From contig JAAWTG010000028.1 in the NCBI GenBank assembly GCA_022801925.1, positions 1-35,407 on the forward strand: a stretch of 35,407 bases of DNA. Reading direction: 5' to 3'. Position 1 is the first letter of the stretch, and each line of letters begins with the position of its first letter. The DNA comes from Clostridia bacterium. GTDB lineage: Bacteria > Bacillota > Clostridia > RUG12999. The notes under the pieces were generated by a model. The model was not told the origin of the DNA. It saw nothing but the letters and a program-made list of their open reading frames with translations, and did not search any database. The position numbers and the translations under genes were made by a program. Positions 1 through 8,250 of this stretch are shown piece after piece.

Positions 1-27
1 ACCGGAACATGTTCCGGTTCTTTTTTT
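1..27 (+). terminator. Rho-independent terminator of a gene left of the window
   Basis: A perfect 8-bp stem (ACCGGAAC / GTTCCGGT, positions 1-8 and 11-18) is followed by TTC and seven T residues (21-27). On the plus strand this is a typical intrinsic terminator. The gene it serves lies outside the window, and part of the stem may be missing on the left. Confidence 0.6.
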
Positions 28-34
28 GCGCTTC

Positions 35-79
35 AAAAGGGGCAAGGCATATTCGACTTTTATTTGCCTTACCCCTTTT
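35..79 (-). terminator. Hairpin ending the first ABC exporter operon
   Basis: Fifteen-base arms at 35-49 and 65-79 pair with a single mismatch around a 15-nt loop. They have A-rich bases on one side and T-rich bases on the other, so the element can work in both directions. It lies about 100 bp beyond the stop of the minus-strand ABC exporter gene and is the likely end of that transcript. Confidence 0.55.
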
Positions 80-178
80 CATGCAAAGACAAGTTTATCT
101 TCATGGGAGAGATGATATCCGCCGCTTGCGCGACAGATTGTGCTTTTTGTGTGTGCAAAAGTATCAGCCTGGTCAAAT

Positions 179-1918
179 TTATTCTGTTCTGGCGAATTGG
201 CTTTCATAAAGTTCTTTATAAAATCCGTTTTGGCGCAGTAGCGCGTCGTGCGTACCTTGCTCAATAATGTGCCCATCTTTCATCACCAGAATCACGTCTG
301 CTTCGCGAATGGTGGACAGACGGTGCGCAACAACAAAACTGGTACGTCCCTGCATCATTTTAGAAAACGCCTTTTGCACTAAAATTTCTGTGCGCGTATC
401 AATATTACTGGTTGCTTCGTCCAAAATCAGCATGGCAGGATTCATCAGCATGACGCGGGCAATACAAAGCAATTGCCGCTGTCCCTGCGACAAGTTTGCG
501 CCGGCATCCGTGACAGGCGTGTCATAGCCTTTGCTGAGCCGTCGGATAAAGCTGTGCGCATGGGCGGCTTTGGCAGCCGCTATCATTTCTTCCTCTGTTG
601 CGTCCGGTTTGCCATAGATGATATTTTCGCGAATGGTGCCGGAAAACAGCCATGATTCCTGTAAAACCATGCCATAACAACCGCGAAGACTGTCGCGGGT
701 TATATCGCGAATATCTGTGCCGTCTACGCGGATAGCGCCGGAATTGATATCATAAAAACGCATCAGAAGATTAATCAGCGTTGTTTTGCCGCAGCCCGTG
801 GGACCGACCAGCGCAATACGGTTGCCAGGTTTGACAAGCAGCTGCAAATGTTCAATCAATGGACGCTCCGGTGAATAGGAAAAAGAAACGTTGTCCAGCG
901 CCACTTGTCCGCCGCAGGATTCTTTTTGCAATGCGTCTGGTGCGTCTGACGTTTCGGAAGGTTCGTCCAGAACCGCAAAAACACGCTGTGTGGAAGCAAA
1001 CGCGCTTTGAAGCTGGGAAATGATTGCTGTGATTTCATTGAACGGTTTGGTATATTGATTTGCATAACTTAAAAACATAGATATCTGTCCAACGGTCAAA
1101 TGTCCGCCAATCGCGCTGAGTGCGCCCACAATTCCCACGCCGGCATAGACAACGGCGTTCACAAAACGGGTGCAGGGATTGGAAAGCGAAGAGAAAAACT
1201 GCGCTTTTTGTCCGTGCGTGTAGAGCATTTGATTGATTTCCTCGAATCCGGAAATGGATTCTTCTTCAACCCCAAAACTTTTCACCAGTTTTTGGTTTCC
1301 CACCATTTCTTCAATATAACCAGACAGATTTCCCTGCGTATCCATTTGGGAACGGAAATGTTTATAGGAGTTTTTTGCGATAAACGATGCCACAAAAAGA
1401 GAAAGCGGCGTGAGCAAAATAACCACCAGCGCAACGTAGACATTGGCGCGCACCATGAAAAAGATAGTGCCGAGAATTGTGATGATTCCGGTAAATAACT
1501 GCGTTGCGCCTTGCAGCAATCCTTCCGAAATTTGGTCAATGTCGCCTGCAACGCGGCTGATGATGTCGCCGTGCGGCATACCGTCAATATATTTCAGCGG
1601 TACCTGATTCAGTTTTTGGAACACCTGCAGTCGCAAATCTTTTACCGTGCGGTAGGTAATCACGTTGGTGAAATAGCTCATCAGCCATTGAAACACGGCG
1701 TATCCGGCAATGGCAAGACCCAGCAGCAACAGAATTTTCGGCATTGCGGCAAATTGTACCTGCCCCGCGCCGACAACCAAATCCACAGCGTCGCCAATTA
1801 AGACGGGTACCAGCAGGGAGCAGGAAACACTGACAAAAGCGCATATAAATGCCAGAACGATAAAAGGCGCATAGGGTTTTGTAAAACGCAATAAGCGTTT
1901 CAATACGGTTTTATTCAT
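179..1918 (-). CDS. Heterodimeric ABC exporter subunit with consensus catalytic site (multidrug/lipid type)
   Basis: This is a 579-residue half-transporter: an N-terminal six-helix ABC exporter membrane domain followed by a nucleotide-binding domain. Visible motifs are Walker A GPTGCGKTT, Walker B LILDEATSNID with the catalytic Glu, and the H-loop AHRLSTI. The signature is LSQGQ instead of LSGGQ. In known heterodimers (TM287/288, BmrCD type) the subunit with an intact Walker B often has an altered signature and pairs with a partner of the opposite kind, which is exactly the gene upstream. The start at 1918 was chosen because AGGAGGTGG lies just before this ATG; a longer open frame reaching 2422 merely runs antiphase through the upstream gene. 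The start overlaps the stop of the upstream gene by 8 bp, so the two are translationally coupled. The substrate cannot be told from sequence. Confidence 0.93.
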   Translation of the reverse strand: MNKTVLKRLLRFTKPYAPFIVLAFICAFVSVSCSLLVPVLIGDAVDLVVGAGQVQFAAMPKILLLLGLAIAGYAVFQWLMSYFTNVITYRTVKDLRLQVFQKLNQVPLKYIDGMPHGDIISRVAGDIDQISEGLLQGATQLFTGIITILGTIFFMVRANVYVALVVILLTPLSLFVASFIAKNSYKHFRSQMDTQGNLSGYIEEMVGNQKLVKSFGVEEESISGFEEINQMLYTHGQKAQFFSSLSNPCTRFVNAVVYAGVGIVGALSAIGGHLTVGQISMFLSYANQYTKPFNEITAIISQLQSAFASTQRVFAVLDEPSETSDAPDALQKESCGGQVALDNVSFSYSPERPLIEHLQLLVKPGNRIALVGPTGCGKTTLINLLMRFYDINSGAIRVDGTDIRDITRDSLRGCYGMVLQESWLFSGTIRENIIYGKPDATEEEMIAAAKAAHAHSFIRRLSKGYDTPVTDAGANLSQGQRQLLCIARVMLMNPAMLILDEATSNIDTRTEILVQKAFSKMMQGRTSFVVAHRLSTIREADVILVMKDGHIIEQGTHDALLRQNGFYKELYESQFARTE

Positions 1919-3665
1919 GGCATTCCACCTCCTGTGCAGAAAGCTGGGAAAGGCAAATTTCACGGTATACTTCGCAGGTGCGTAAAAGGTCGTCATGTTT
2001 GCCGACGCCTGCCACGCAGCCGTCGTCCAACACAACAATTTTATCGGCGTGACGGATAGAGCTGACGCGCTGAGACACCAAAAAGACGGTGGCACCCACA
2101 ATATCCCGCCGGATAGCCTGCCGCAGTGCAGCGTCCGTTGCATAGTCCAATGCGCTGGAACTGTCGTCCAGAATGAGTATATCAGGTTTGCCCACCAATG
2201 CGCGGGCAATGGTGAGCCGTTGTTTTTGTCCGCCGGACAGATTCTGTCCGCCTTGGCGGATTTCCGCCTGTAAACCGCCCGGTTTGCTTTGCACAAATTC
2301 CGCTGCCTGTGCAGTGCGCAGTGCGTCCCATAGGGCGTTATCGTCCGCCGATTGGTCCCCCCAGCGCAGGTTTGCGGCAATGGTGCCAGAGACAACCGAT
2401 GCTTTTTGCGGCGCCATACCAATCATAGCGCGAAGCTGGGACAGGGGATAGCTTTGCAGCGGAACGCCATGCAGCAGCAATTCACCTTTGGATACGTCAT
2501 AGAAACGCGGTATCAGTTGCACCAGCGTGGATTTTCCGCTGCCTGTTCCGCCGATAATACCAATGGTTTCGCCGGCATAGATTTGCAGAGATACATCTTG
2601 CAAAGCATATTCTTCATTGTCATGATAGGAAAAAGAGACCTGTTTAAACTCCAGCAACGGCATATTTGGGGCAGGGGAAATAAAAACAGGAGTCGCCGCC
2701 GTGTCCGCCACAGAAACCTCTGTTTCAAAAATTTCATTGACGCGGGAGGCAGAGGCGGACGCTTTGGTGAATGTCACCACGAGATTTGCAACCACCACCA
2801 ATGCCAAGAGGACTTGAGTCATATAGTTGATAAATGCAATGATTTCCCCTTGTGTCAGCGCGCCGGTATTAACCTGCAAACCGCCGCACCAGATAATCAC
2901 GATAATGGCAAAATTCATAATTGCATAGGTCAACGGATTCAGCAGGGCGGAAAGCCGTCCCACCCCAACGGCAGTTTGTGTGAGTTCATCGCTGGCACCG
3001 GAAAAACGTGCTGCCTCATGCTGTTGCTTGGAGAACGCACGAATCACGCGCGCGCCTTCTAAGTTTTCGCGGACAATCAGTGAAATACGATCCAGTTTTC
3101 GCTGAATTGTTCTAAAGAAGGGAATAGAGCGGCTCATAATGAGGTAGAGCACAAATGCAATCAACGGCATCACTATCATAAATACAACAGAAAGTTTTAA
3201 ATCAATGAACATTGCCATCACAACAGACCCTACTGCGAGAAACGGTGCGCGTATCACCAAACGAATCAGCATGGCAACGGCAAGTTGCAATTGATTCACA
3301 TCGCCTGTCAAGCGAGTGATGAGTGAGGGAGTACCGAATTTGTCCAGTTCCCGATGGGAAAAACGGTTGATTTTTTGAAACAAGCTGTTGCGGATATCTG
3401 TTCCAACGCCCTGCGAGGCAATGGACGCAAAATATTGGCAGACCAGCGCGCAGGAGAGACTGACAGCGGCAATCAGCAACAGCAGTCCACCCATGCGCAG
3501 CACATAAAGCTTGTCCTGATTTGCAATGCCGATATCAATGATACGCACCATCACAAGAGGAACAATCAGTTCCAAAACGGCTTCTGCTAATTTGAACAGC
3601 GGTCCGAAAAACACCTGTTTTTTATATCCTTTTAAAAAGCGTACTAATTTTCTCATTGTTTTCAT
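1911..3665 (-). CDS. Heterodimeric ABC exporter subunit with degenerate catalytic site
   Basis: This 584-residue half-transporter has a membrane domain (about residues 15-310) and a nucleotide-binding domain. Walker A is GGTGSGKST and the signature LSGGQKQR is canonical. The Walker B Glu is replaced by Asp (LILDDSSSALD) and the H-loop His by Gln (SQRVSSI). These are the typical changes of the degenerate half of a heterodimeric exporter such as TM287 or BmrC. Its intact signature would complete the one active ATP site formed with the downstream subunit. It is the first gene of a two-gene operon, with a good promoter at 3693-3722. The ATG at 3665 lacks a strong ribosome site; a second ATG three codons in (3656) is an alternative start. 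Confidence 0.92.
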   Translation of the reverse strand: MKTMRKLVRFLKGYKKQVFFGPLFKLAEAVLELIVPLVMVRIIDIGIANQDKLYVLRMGGLLLLIAAVSLSCALVCQYFASIASQGVGTDIRNSLFQKINRFSHRELDKFGTPSLITRLTGDVNQLQLAVAMLIRLVIRAPFLAVGSVVMAMFIDLKLSVVFMIVMPLIAFVLYLIMSRSIPFFRTIQRKLDRISLIVRENLEGARVIRAFSKQQHEAARFSGASDELTQTAVGVGRLSALLNPLTYAIMNFAIIVIIWCGGLQVNTGALTQGEIIAFINYMTQVLLALVVVANLVVTFTKASASASRVNEIFETEVSVADTAATPVFISPAPNMPLLEFKQVSFSYHDNEEYALQDVSLQIYAGETIGIIGGTGSGKSTLVQLIPRFYDVSKGELLLHGVPLQSYPLSQLRAMIGMAPQKASVVSGTIAANLRWGDQSADDNALWDALRTAQAAEFVQSKPGGLQAEIRQGGQNLSGGQKQRLTIARALVGKPDILILDDSSSALDYATDAALRQAIRRDIVGATVFLVSQRVSSIRHADKIVVLDDGCVAGVGKHDDLLRTCEVYREICLSQLSAQEVECHE

Positions 3666-3692
3666 CCCATCTTCATATAATTTCCATTATAT

Positions 3693-3722
3693 ATTATAGG
3701 ATATTATTCCCAGATTTGTCAA
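3693..3722 (-). promoter_or_regulatory. Sigma-A promoter of the first ABC exporter operon
   Basis: On the minus strand, TTGACA (3717-3722) and TATAAT (3693-3698) are both perfect consensus hexamers with an 18-bp spacer. The -10 lies 27 bp before the exporter start codon, leaving a very short leader. Confidence 0.75.
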
Positions 3723-3837
3723 TGGAAAAACACAGAAAATATCACTTTTAGAAAGGGCTTTAAGGGTGGCACATATTGTAATAAAATAGAAAATCGTGCT
3801 GCAAATTTCGGTGCCGGACGAAAAAGGGATACTGTTA

Positions 3838-3873
3838 AAAGAAGCGGGCTGCTCGTGAGCAGTCCGCTTCTTT
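3838..3873 (-). terminator. Terminator of spoIIID
   Basis: Sixteen-base arms at 3838-3853 and 3858-3873 pair fully (one G-U) around a 4-nt loop. On the minus strand the stem ends in CTTCTTTT. It starts 12 bp beyond the spoIIID stop codon. Confidence 0.8.
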
Positions 3874-3884
3874 AATAGAAGGTG

Positions 3885-4166
3885 TTAGGCTTCCTGTTTG
3901 ATTTCGGCTTGAGGTGCCTGTTCTTTTGCATATTTCAGCTTGGTTGCCATGCCGCCGCGGATATGGCGCTCCATTTTGTTTTCATCCATAATTTCGCGCG
4001 CCTGTTTGGCAAGCGCCGGATTGATTTTCACTAAGCGTTCGCTTAAATCTTTATGTACGGTTGATTTGGAGATACCAAATTTTTTAGCGGCGCGGCGCAC
4101 GGTCGCTTTGTTTTCGATGATGTATTGTGCGAGTATATTCACTCTGTTGTAAATATAATCTTTCAA
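3885..4166 (-). CDS. spoIIID: Sporulation transcriptional regulator SpoIIID
   Basis: This 93-residue protein matches SpoIIID along its whole length. It has the helix-turn-helix region around residues 22-45 (VRRAAKKFGISKSTVHKDL), the following ERL-x-INP-L segment, and the basic RHIRGGMATKLKY region that makes a second DNA contact in the Bacillus protein. SpoIIID acts in the mother cell during sporulation, activating and repressing sigma-E-dependent genes. The start is TTG at 4166, preceded by AGGAGGGGG about 11 nt upstream. The start fits the known N-terminus (M-x-DYI). The gene is monocistronic, with its own hairpin terminator and a possible sigma-E promoter. It is the clearest evidence that the host forms endospores. 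Confidence 0.96.
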   Translation of the reverse strand: MKDYIYNRVNILAQYIIENKATVRRAAKKFGISKSTVHKDLSERLVKINPALAKQAREIMDENKMERHIRGGMATKLKYAKEQAPQAEIKQEA

Positions 4167-4205
4167 GACCTGATTCGCCCCCTCCTAACTCTTTTTACAT
4201 ATTTC

Positions 4206-4235
4206 ATTTATATGTTGGCAGCAGGGCAAATAGAC
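4206..4235 (-). promoter_or_regulatory. Possible sigma-E promoter of spoIIID
   Basis: On the minus strand, GTCTATTT (4228-4235) and CATATAAAT (4206-4214) are separated by 13 bp. They resemble the sigma-E -35 (ATATT type) and -10 (CATACA-T) elements. In Bacillus spoIIID is transcribed by sigma-E, so the position and partner fit, but the match is imperfect. Confidence 0.35.
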
Positions 4236-4288
4236 TAAAAAATTTAGGGGAAGCAAATAAATTGGCAGGGAAAAACGGTATGCAGCAT

Positions 4289-4321
4289 AAAAGCGCTACC
4301 GCAAAATGCGGCAGCGCTTTT
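4289..4321 (-). terminator. Terminator of the second ABC exporter operon
   Basis: Fifteen-base arms (4289-4303 and 4307-4321) pair around a 3-nt loop. The single A-C mismatch on the plus strand becomes a G-U pair in minus-strand RNA, and that strand ends the stem in GCGCTTTTA. It lies 30 bp beyond the stop codon of the exporter gene. Confidence 0.8.
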
Positions 4322-4351
4322 CAATCTGTTCCATCAAACGAAAAAACTGTC

Positions 4352-6127
4352 TTACAGCGATGTCTGTGCCTGATAGAGTTTATAATATTCGCCCTGCAAC
4401 GCAAGAAGTTCTTCGTGCGTTCCTTGTTCGATAATATTCTGGTTGCCGATTACCATAATGCGGTCCGCTGCTTTAATGGTGGACAGCCGGTGCGCGATAA
4501 CAAAGGAAGTACGACCCTCCAAGAGACGGTTAATGCCGTCAATCAGCTTAATTTCCGTTTCTGTGTCAATGCTGGAGGTCGCTTCGTCCAGAATCAAAAT
4601 ATGCGGGTCTTTGAGCATGGCGCGCGCCAGTGAAATCAGTTGCTGCTGACCGGCGGACAAGGTGCCGCCGCGTTCGCTGACAAAGGTGTTGTACCCAGCG
4701 GGTAGTTTGGTAATGAAATCGTGTGCATTCACCACTTTTGCGGCTTCCATGACCTCTTCATCTGTTGCGTCCAGACGACCGTAGCGAATGTTTTCCATGA
4801 TAGTACCGGAGAACATAAAGCTGTCTTGCAGCATGTAGCCAAATTGTTCCCGCAGGGATTTGATGGTGACATCTGCAATGTTGATGCCGTCAATGCAAAT
4901 TTCGCCGCTGTTCAGATTATAATAGCGGCTGAGCAGATTGACGACCGTTGTTTTTCCGGCGCCTGTATGTCCGACAAGGGCAATGGTCTGTCCAGGCTCT
5001 ACCGTGAAATTCAAATCCTCTAAAATGTGGCAATGTTCATCATAGCCAAATGTGACATGTTTGAATTCTACTTTGCCTTTCACGTCCGGCATTTCTTTTG
5101 CATCCGGTTTGTCCTCAATCTCCACATCTTCTTCCATTGTCTCCAAAATCCGTTCCAGATAAGCAGCGTTGGTGATGACGCTGTTATAGATGTTGCTCAT
5201 ATTGTTGATGGGCCCCCAGAACCGCCAGATATAGCTGATAATAGCAACGATAACGCCAACGCTGAGCTGCGCTTTGGAGACCATGGCAGCGCCGATGAAA
5301 TAAATCACGCATACACTGAGTTCCGAGATAACGCTAGAGGTGGGCCAAATGAGAAATTCAATGCATTTCGCGCGTATCCAGGCGCGCATGGTGTCACCGC
5401 TGATGCGCGAGAATATACGGCTGTTTTTCCGTTCACGGACGAATGCCTGCGTGATGCGGACGCCGTTAATACTTTCTGCCAGATAGGCATTTAGGTTAGA
5501 GTTTTTGTCACTGTAAGATTGCCATGCCTTGCGGTGAATGGAACGCAGTTTCACAATGAAAAACACCAGCAAAGGGAAACCAATCAAAGAAATTGCCGCT
5601 AGGCGTACATCAATAGCAAACATGAATCCGACAATGACAAACAGGGAAACCATTTCCATGATGGCATTGACAATACCGTTGGAAAACATGTCTGCCAGAG
5701 AATTGACGTAGTTTACCACACGTACCAGAATTTTGCCGTGCGGACGGGAGTCGAAATAGGTAAACGGCAATTTTTGCAGGTGCGCAAACAAATCTTTGCG
5801 CAAGTCATAAATCACGCTATGCCCCACATAGTTCATATATTTCATGCGGAAACGTGTGGCAAAGATGGAGATAATCATAATTACCAAGCAAATGCCGCCC
5901 AGCGTAAACAGTCCACGGATGTTGGCGGACGGAATCATGTCATCCAGTGCAATTTGCACAATGTAGGGCAGCGCCATGTTAGCAACGGTTGAAATGAGCA
6001 GTACAATTAGCGTCAGGATAAATTCTTTTTTATATTTCAGTAAATAGGTTTTCGCTTTTTGCAAATGTGACTTGTTTAAGGATACTTTCAAATCCTCGTC
6101 CTGTGAATAAGTATTGACTTTTGGCAT
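4352..6127 (-). CDS. Heterodimeric ABC exporter subunit with consensus catalytic site (second pair)
   Basis: This 591-residue ABC exporter half-molecule has an N-terminal tail of about 30 residues before the first membrane helix. The nucleotide-binding domain shows Walker A GHTGAGKTT, a non-canonical signature LSAGQQQ, an intact Walker B LILDEATSSID and the H-loop AHRLSTI. It is therefore the catalytic half of a heterodimer whose other half is encoded just upstream. The start ATG at 6127 lies 3 bp beyond the stop of that gene, with a G-rich ribosome site (GGGGGGT) inside the upstream gene's last codons. Architecture and gene order repeat those at 179-3665. Such pairs usually export drugs, lipids or peptides across the cytoplasmic membrane; no substrate can be assigned. 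Confidence 0.93.
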   Translation of the reverse strand: MPKVNTYSQDEDLKVSLNKSHLQKAKTYLLKYKKEFILTLIVLLISTVANMALPYIVQIALDDMIPSANIRGLFTLGGICLVIMIISIFATRFRMKYMNYVGHSVIYDLRKDLFAHLQKLPFTYFDSRPHGKILVRVVNYVNSLADMFSNGIVNAIMEMVSLFVIVGFMFAIDVRLAAISLIGFPLLVFFIVKLRSIHRKAWQSYSDKNSNLNAYLAESINGVRITQAFVRERKNSRIFSRISGDTMRAWIRAKCIEFLIWPTSSVISELSVCVIYFIGAAMVSKAQLSVGVIVAIISYIWRFWGPINNMSNIYNSVITNAAYLERILETMEEDVEIEDKPDAKEMPDVKGKVEFKHVTFGYDEHCHILEDLNFTVEPGQTIALVGHTGAGKTTVVNLLSRYYNLNSGEICIDGINIADVTIKSLREQFGYMLQDSFMFSGTIMENIRYGRLDATDEEVMEAAKVVNAHDFITKLPAGYNTFVSERGGTLSAGQQQLISLARAMLKDPHILILDEATSSIDTETEIKLIDGINRLLEGRTSFVIAHRLSTIKAADRIMVIGNQNIIEQGTHEELLALQGEYYKLYQAQTSL

Positions 6128-6130
6128 GAT

Positions 6131-7879
6131 TCAGCACCCCCCTAACACTTCTCTGGACTGAAAATCACCATATTGGTGATTGAATACGTCATAGTAATAA
6201 CCGTGATTTTGCAGCAATTCTTCGTGCTTACCGTGTTCCACGATGCGCCCGCGATCCAGAACAATAATCTGATCGCAGTCTTTTACAGACGCAATGCGCT
6301 GAGAAATGATGAACACTGTCTTGTCACTGAAATAGGTATTGAGACTTTCCTGAATATATTTTTCCGTTTTGGCGTCCAGCGCGCTGGTGGTATCATCCAG
6401 CACCAGAACAGAAGGCTGTTTCAGCAGTGCGCGAGCCAAAGTCAAACGCTGTTTTTGACCGCCGGATAGCCCCATACCGCGTTCGCCGACAATGGTGTCA
6501 TATCCATCGGGCAGTTCAGCAATGAAGTCGTGTGCTTTGGCGGCTTTGGCAGCTTCGATAATATCCTCCATGGTGGCGTCTGTTTTTCCGTAAGCAATAT
6601 TTGCCGCGATAGTTTCGGAAAACAGAAAAACGTCCTGTTGTGCCACGGCAATACTGCCGCGTAGCATATCCAAATCAATGTTTTTGATGTCGTCGCCATC
6701 CACCAAAATCACACCATGGCTCACGTCATAAAAGCGGCTCATGAGATTAATGATAGTGGATTTTCCGGAACCGGTCGGACCAACAAAAGCAATTTTTTCT
6801 CCTTTTTTCACTGAGAAATGAATGTTTTTCACTGCGCCGTCCGATTCATAGCCAAAGCTGACATTGATAAAGTCAAAATTTCCTTGAATCCGTTCTTTCA
6901 CTGCATGGGGAGATTGCTGAATGTCAGGGTCTGTGCTGAGCAATTCCTGAATTTTATCCGCCGAAGCATAGCAATTGGCAGTGTCGTTGAGCAGAGAACC
7001 GCTTTGAGATAGGGGACCGGTAATCATCCAAATCATGCCGTTGAACATCACCAAATCGCCCAGTGTCATTTGCCCATGAATCACCAAAATGCCGCAAACA
7101 ACAATGTTATAGATGGTAAACAGCGTTTGCATGTTGGAAAGATAGGGCATATAGCGCCGCTGCAAACGGTTGACAGCGAAATGTGCTTGCCGGAAATCTT
7201 CGCTGGCGCGATCCATTTTTTCGTTTTCATAGTCCTCGCGGACAAACGCTTTGACAACCCGGTTTGCTTCAATATTTTCCTGCGCCACAGTATTGAGGCG
7301 GGCGCGCATTTCACGCACGCGCATGAACCGTTTTTTTACGCCGAAAGCCAGTTTAATTGCCATGTAGGCGAAAAGGGGGAAAATGACCAGCATCAACACC
7401 CAAAAACTTGTGCCGCCAACGGTACTCATAAAAATGAGCGCGCCCAGGAAAGTGACGCCTTGTTCCGCAAACATATAAATAATGTAGGAAAAAAAGTGGC
7501 GAATCATGTCCAAATCCGCGGTCATACGGGTCATCAAATCACCGGTGCGGGTCTTGTCAAAAAAATCGAAATCCAGAGAAAGGATTTTTTTGTATCCCTC
7601 TGTCCGAATATTCATCATGATTTTCTGACCGACATATTCGAGTTGGTAGCGTATGTAGTACCAAGTGGCAACACGGAGAACGGTAATGCTGAACAGCACT
7701 GCCAAAATGGGCAGCAGAATCGTTTGCCGCCCGCCGCTAATCACATCATCTACAATGATTTTGACCAGATAGTTGTTAATCAGCGGAATAAAAGAGATGA
7801 TGACGCCGAGTGCAATGGCTGTGTAATAACGCAGCCGGTAGCCTTTGAGTAAATCCATCAGAAACCGGAAAGTTTTCAT
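6131..7879 (-). CDS. Heterodimeric ABC exporter subunit with degenerate catalytic site (second pair)
   Basis: This is a 582-residue exporter half-molecule. Walker A is GPTGSGKST and the signature LSGGQKQR is canonical. The Walker B Glu is Asp (LVLDDTTSALD) and the H-loop His is Gln (SQRIASV), the marks of the degenerate partner in a heterodimeric exporter. The start was set at 7879 (MKTFRFL) because GGGGGAGA lies just upstream. The open frame continues 20 codons further to 7939, but that extension would run through the likely promoter (7911-7939). It is the first gene of a two-gene operon with 4352-6127. Confidence 0.92.
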   Translation of the reverse strand: MKTFRFLMDLLKGYRLRYYTAIALGVIISFIPLINNYLVKIIVDDVISGGRQTILLPILAVLFSITVLRVATWYYIRYQLEYVGQKIMMNIRTEGYKKILSLDFDFFDKTRTGDLMTRMTADLDMIRHFFSYIIYMFAEQGVTFLGALIFMSTVGGTSFWVLMLVIFPLFAYMAIKLAFGVKKRFMRVREMRARLNTVAQENIEANRVVKAFVREDYENEKMDRASEDFRQAHFAVNRLQRRYMPYLSNMQTLFTIYNIVVCGILVIHGQMTLGDLVMFNGMIWMITGPLSQSGSLLNDTANCYASADKIQELLSTDPDIQQSPHAVKERIQGNFDFINVSFGYESDGAVKNIHFSVKKGEKIAFVGPTGSGKSTIINLMSRFYDVSHGVILVDGDDIKNIDLDMLRGSIAVAQQDVFLFSETIAANIAYGKTDATMEDIIEAAKAAKAHDFIAELPDGYDTIVGERGMGLSGGQKQRLTLARALLKQPSVLVLDDTTSALDAKTEKYIQESLNTYFSDKTVFIISQRIASVKDCDQIIVLDRGRIVEHGKHEELLQNHGYYYDVFNHQYGDFQSREVLGGC

Positions 7880-7910
7880 AATACTCTCCCCCTTTTTTAT
7901 GGTAACGTTT

Positions 7911-7939
7911 ATTTTAGCATAAAAGGGGGAAGCATTCAA
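7911..7939 (-). promoter_or_regulatory. Promoter of the second ABC exporter operon
   Basis: On the minus strand, TTGAAT (7934-7939), a 17-bp spacer ending in TGC (extended -10) and TAAAAT (7911-7916) lie 32 bp before the exporter start. The 7880-8250 interval contains only this promoter and the divergent glnN promoter; nothing was recognised between about 7940 and 8124. Confidence 0.65.
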
Positions 7940-8124
7940 GCGATATAAACAATGTCCTGCCCGTACCTGCCGGACTATATCCGAATGAGATGGAATAAGA
8001 CGGATTTAACGGCATGAAAGTGGAAAAATCTCACGATTCCACCGGTTTTCGGCTGCAGATAAAATTGTTCGCTTTTTTGTTTCCTTTGACGAAAATTGTC
8101 TGAAAGTCGAATATTACTTTCTAC

Positions 8125-8153
8125 TTGCAAATAAACGGAATTACAGGTATAAT
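8125..8153 (+). promoter_or_regulatory. Promoter of glnN
   Basis: TTGCAA (8125-8130) and a perfect TATAAT (8148-8153) are separated by 17 bp. The leader to the glnN start is about 90 nt. No clear GlnR/TnrA-type palindrome or riboswitch was seen around it. Confidence 0.7.
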
Positions 8154-8250
8154 AGAACAAGAGAAATGATTTTGGCGTGAAAGAGAGATTGTGCGGTACG
8201 TTATGGAGTCCGCAGCTTGTATGTGAAAAAGCGAAAGGGGTCGGTTTGCA

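Noticed and set aside
1919-2422. Long in-frame N-terminal extension of the first ABC exporter gene (747 residues in total)
   Set aside because: It lies entirely within the upstream exporter gene in another frame, has no membrane or domain character, and a strong ribosome site stands before the ATG at 1918.
2352-3062. Plus-strand open frame of 236 codons
   Set aside because: It is antisense to a clear ABC exporter gene, has no ribosome site and its protein has an arbitrary composition.
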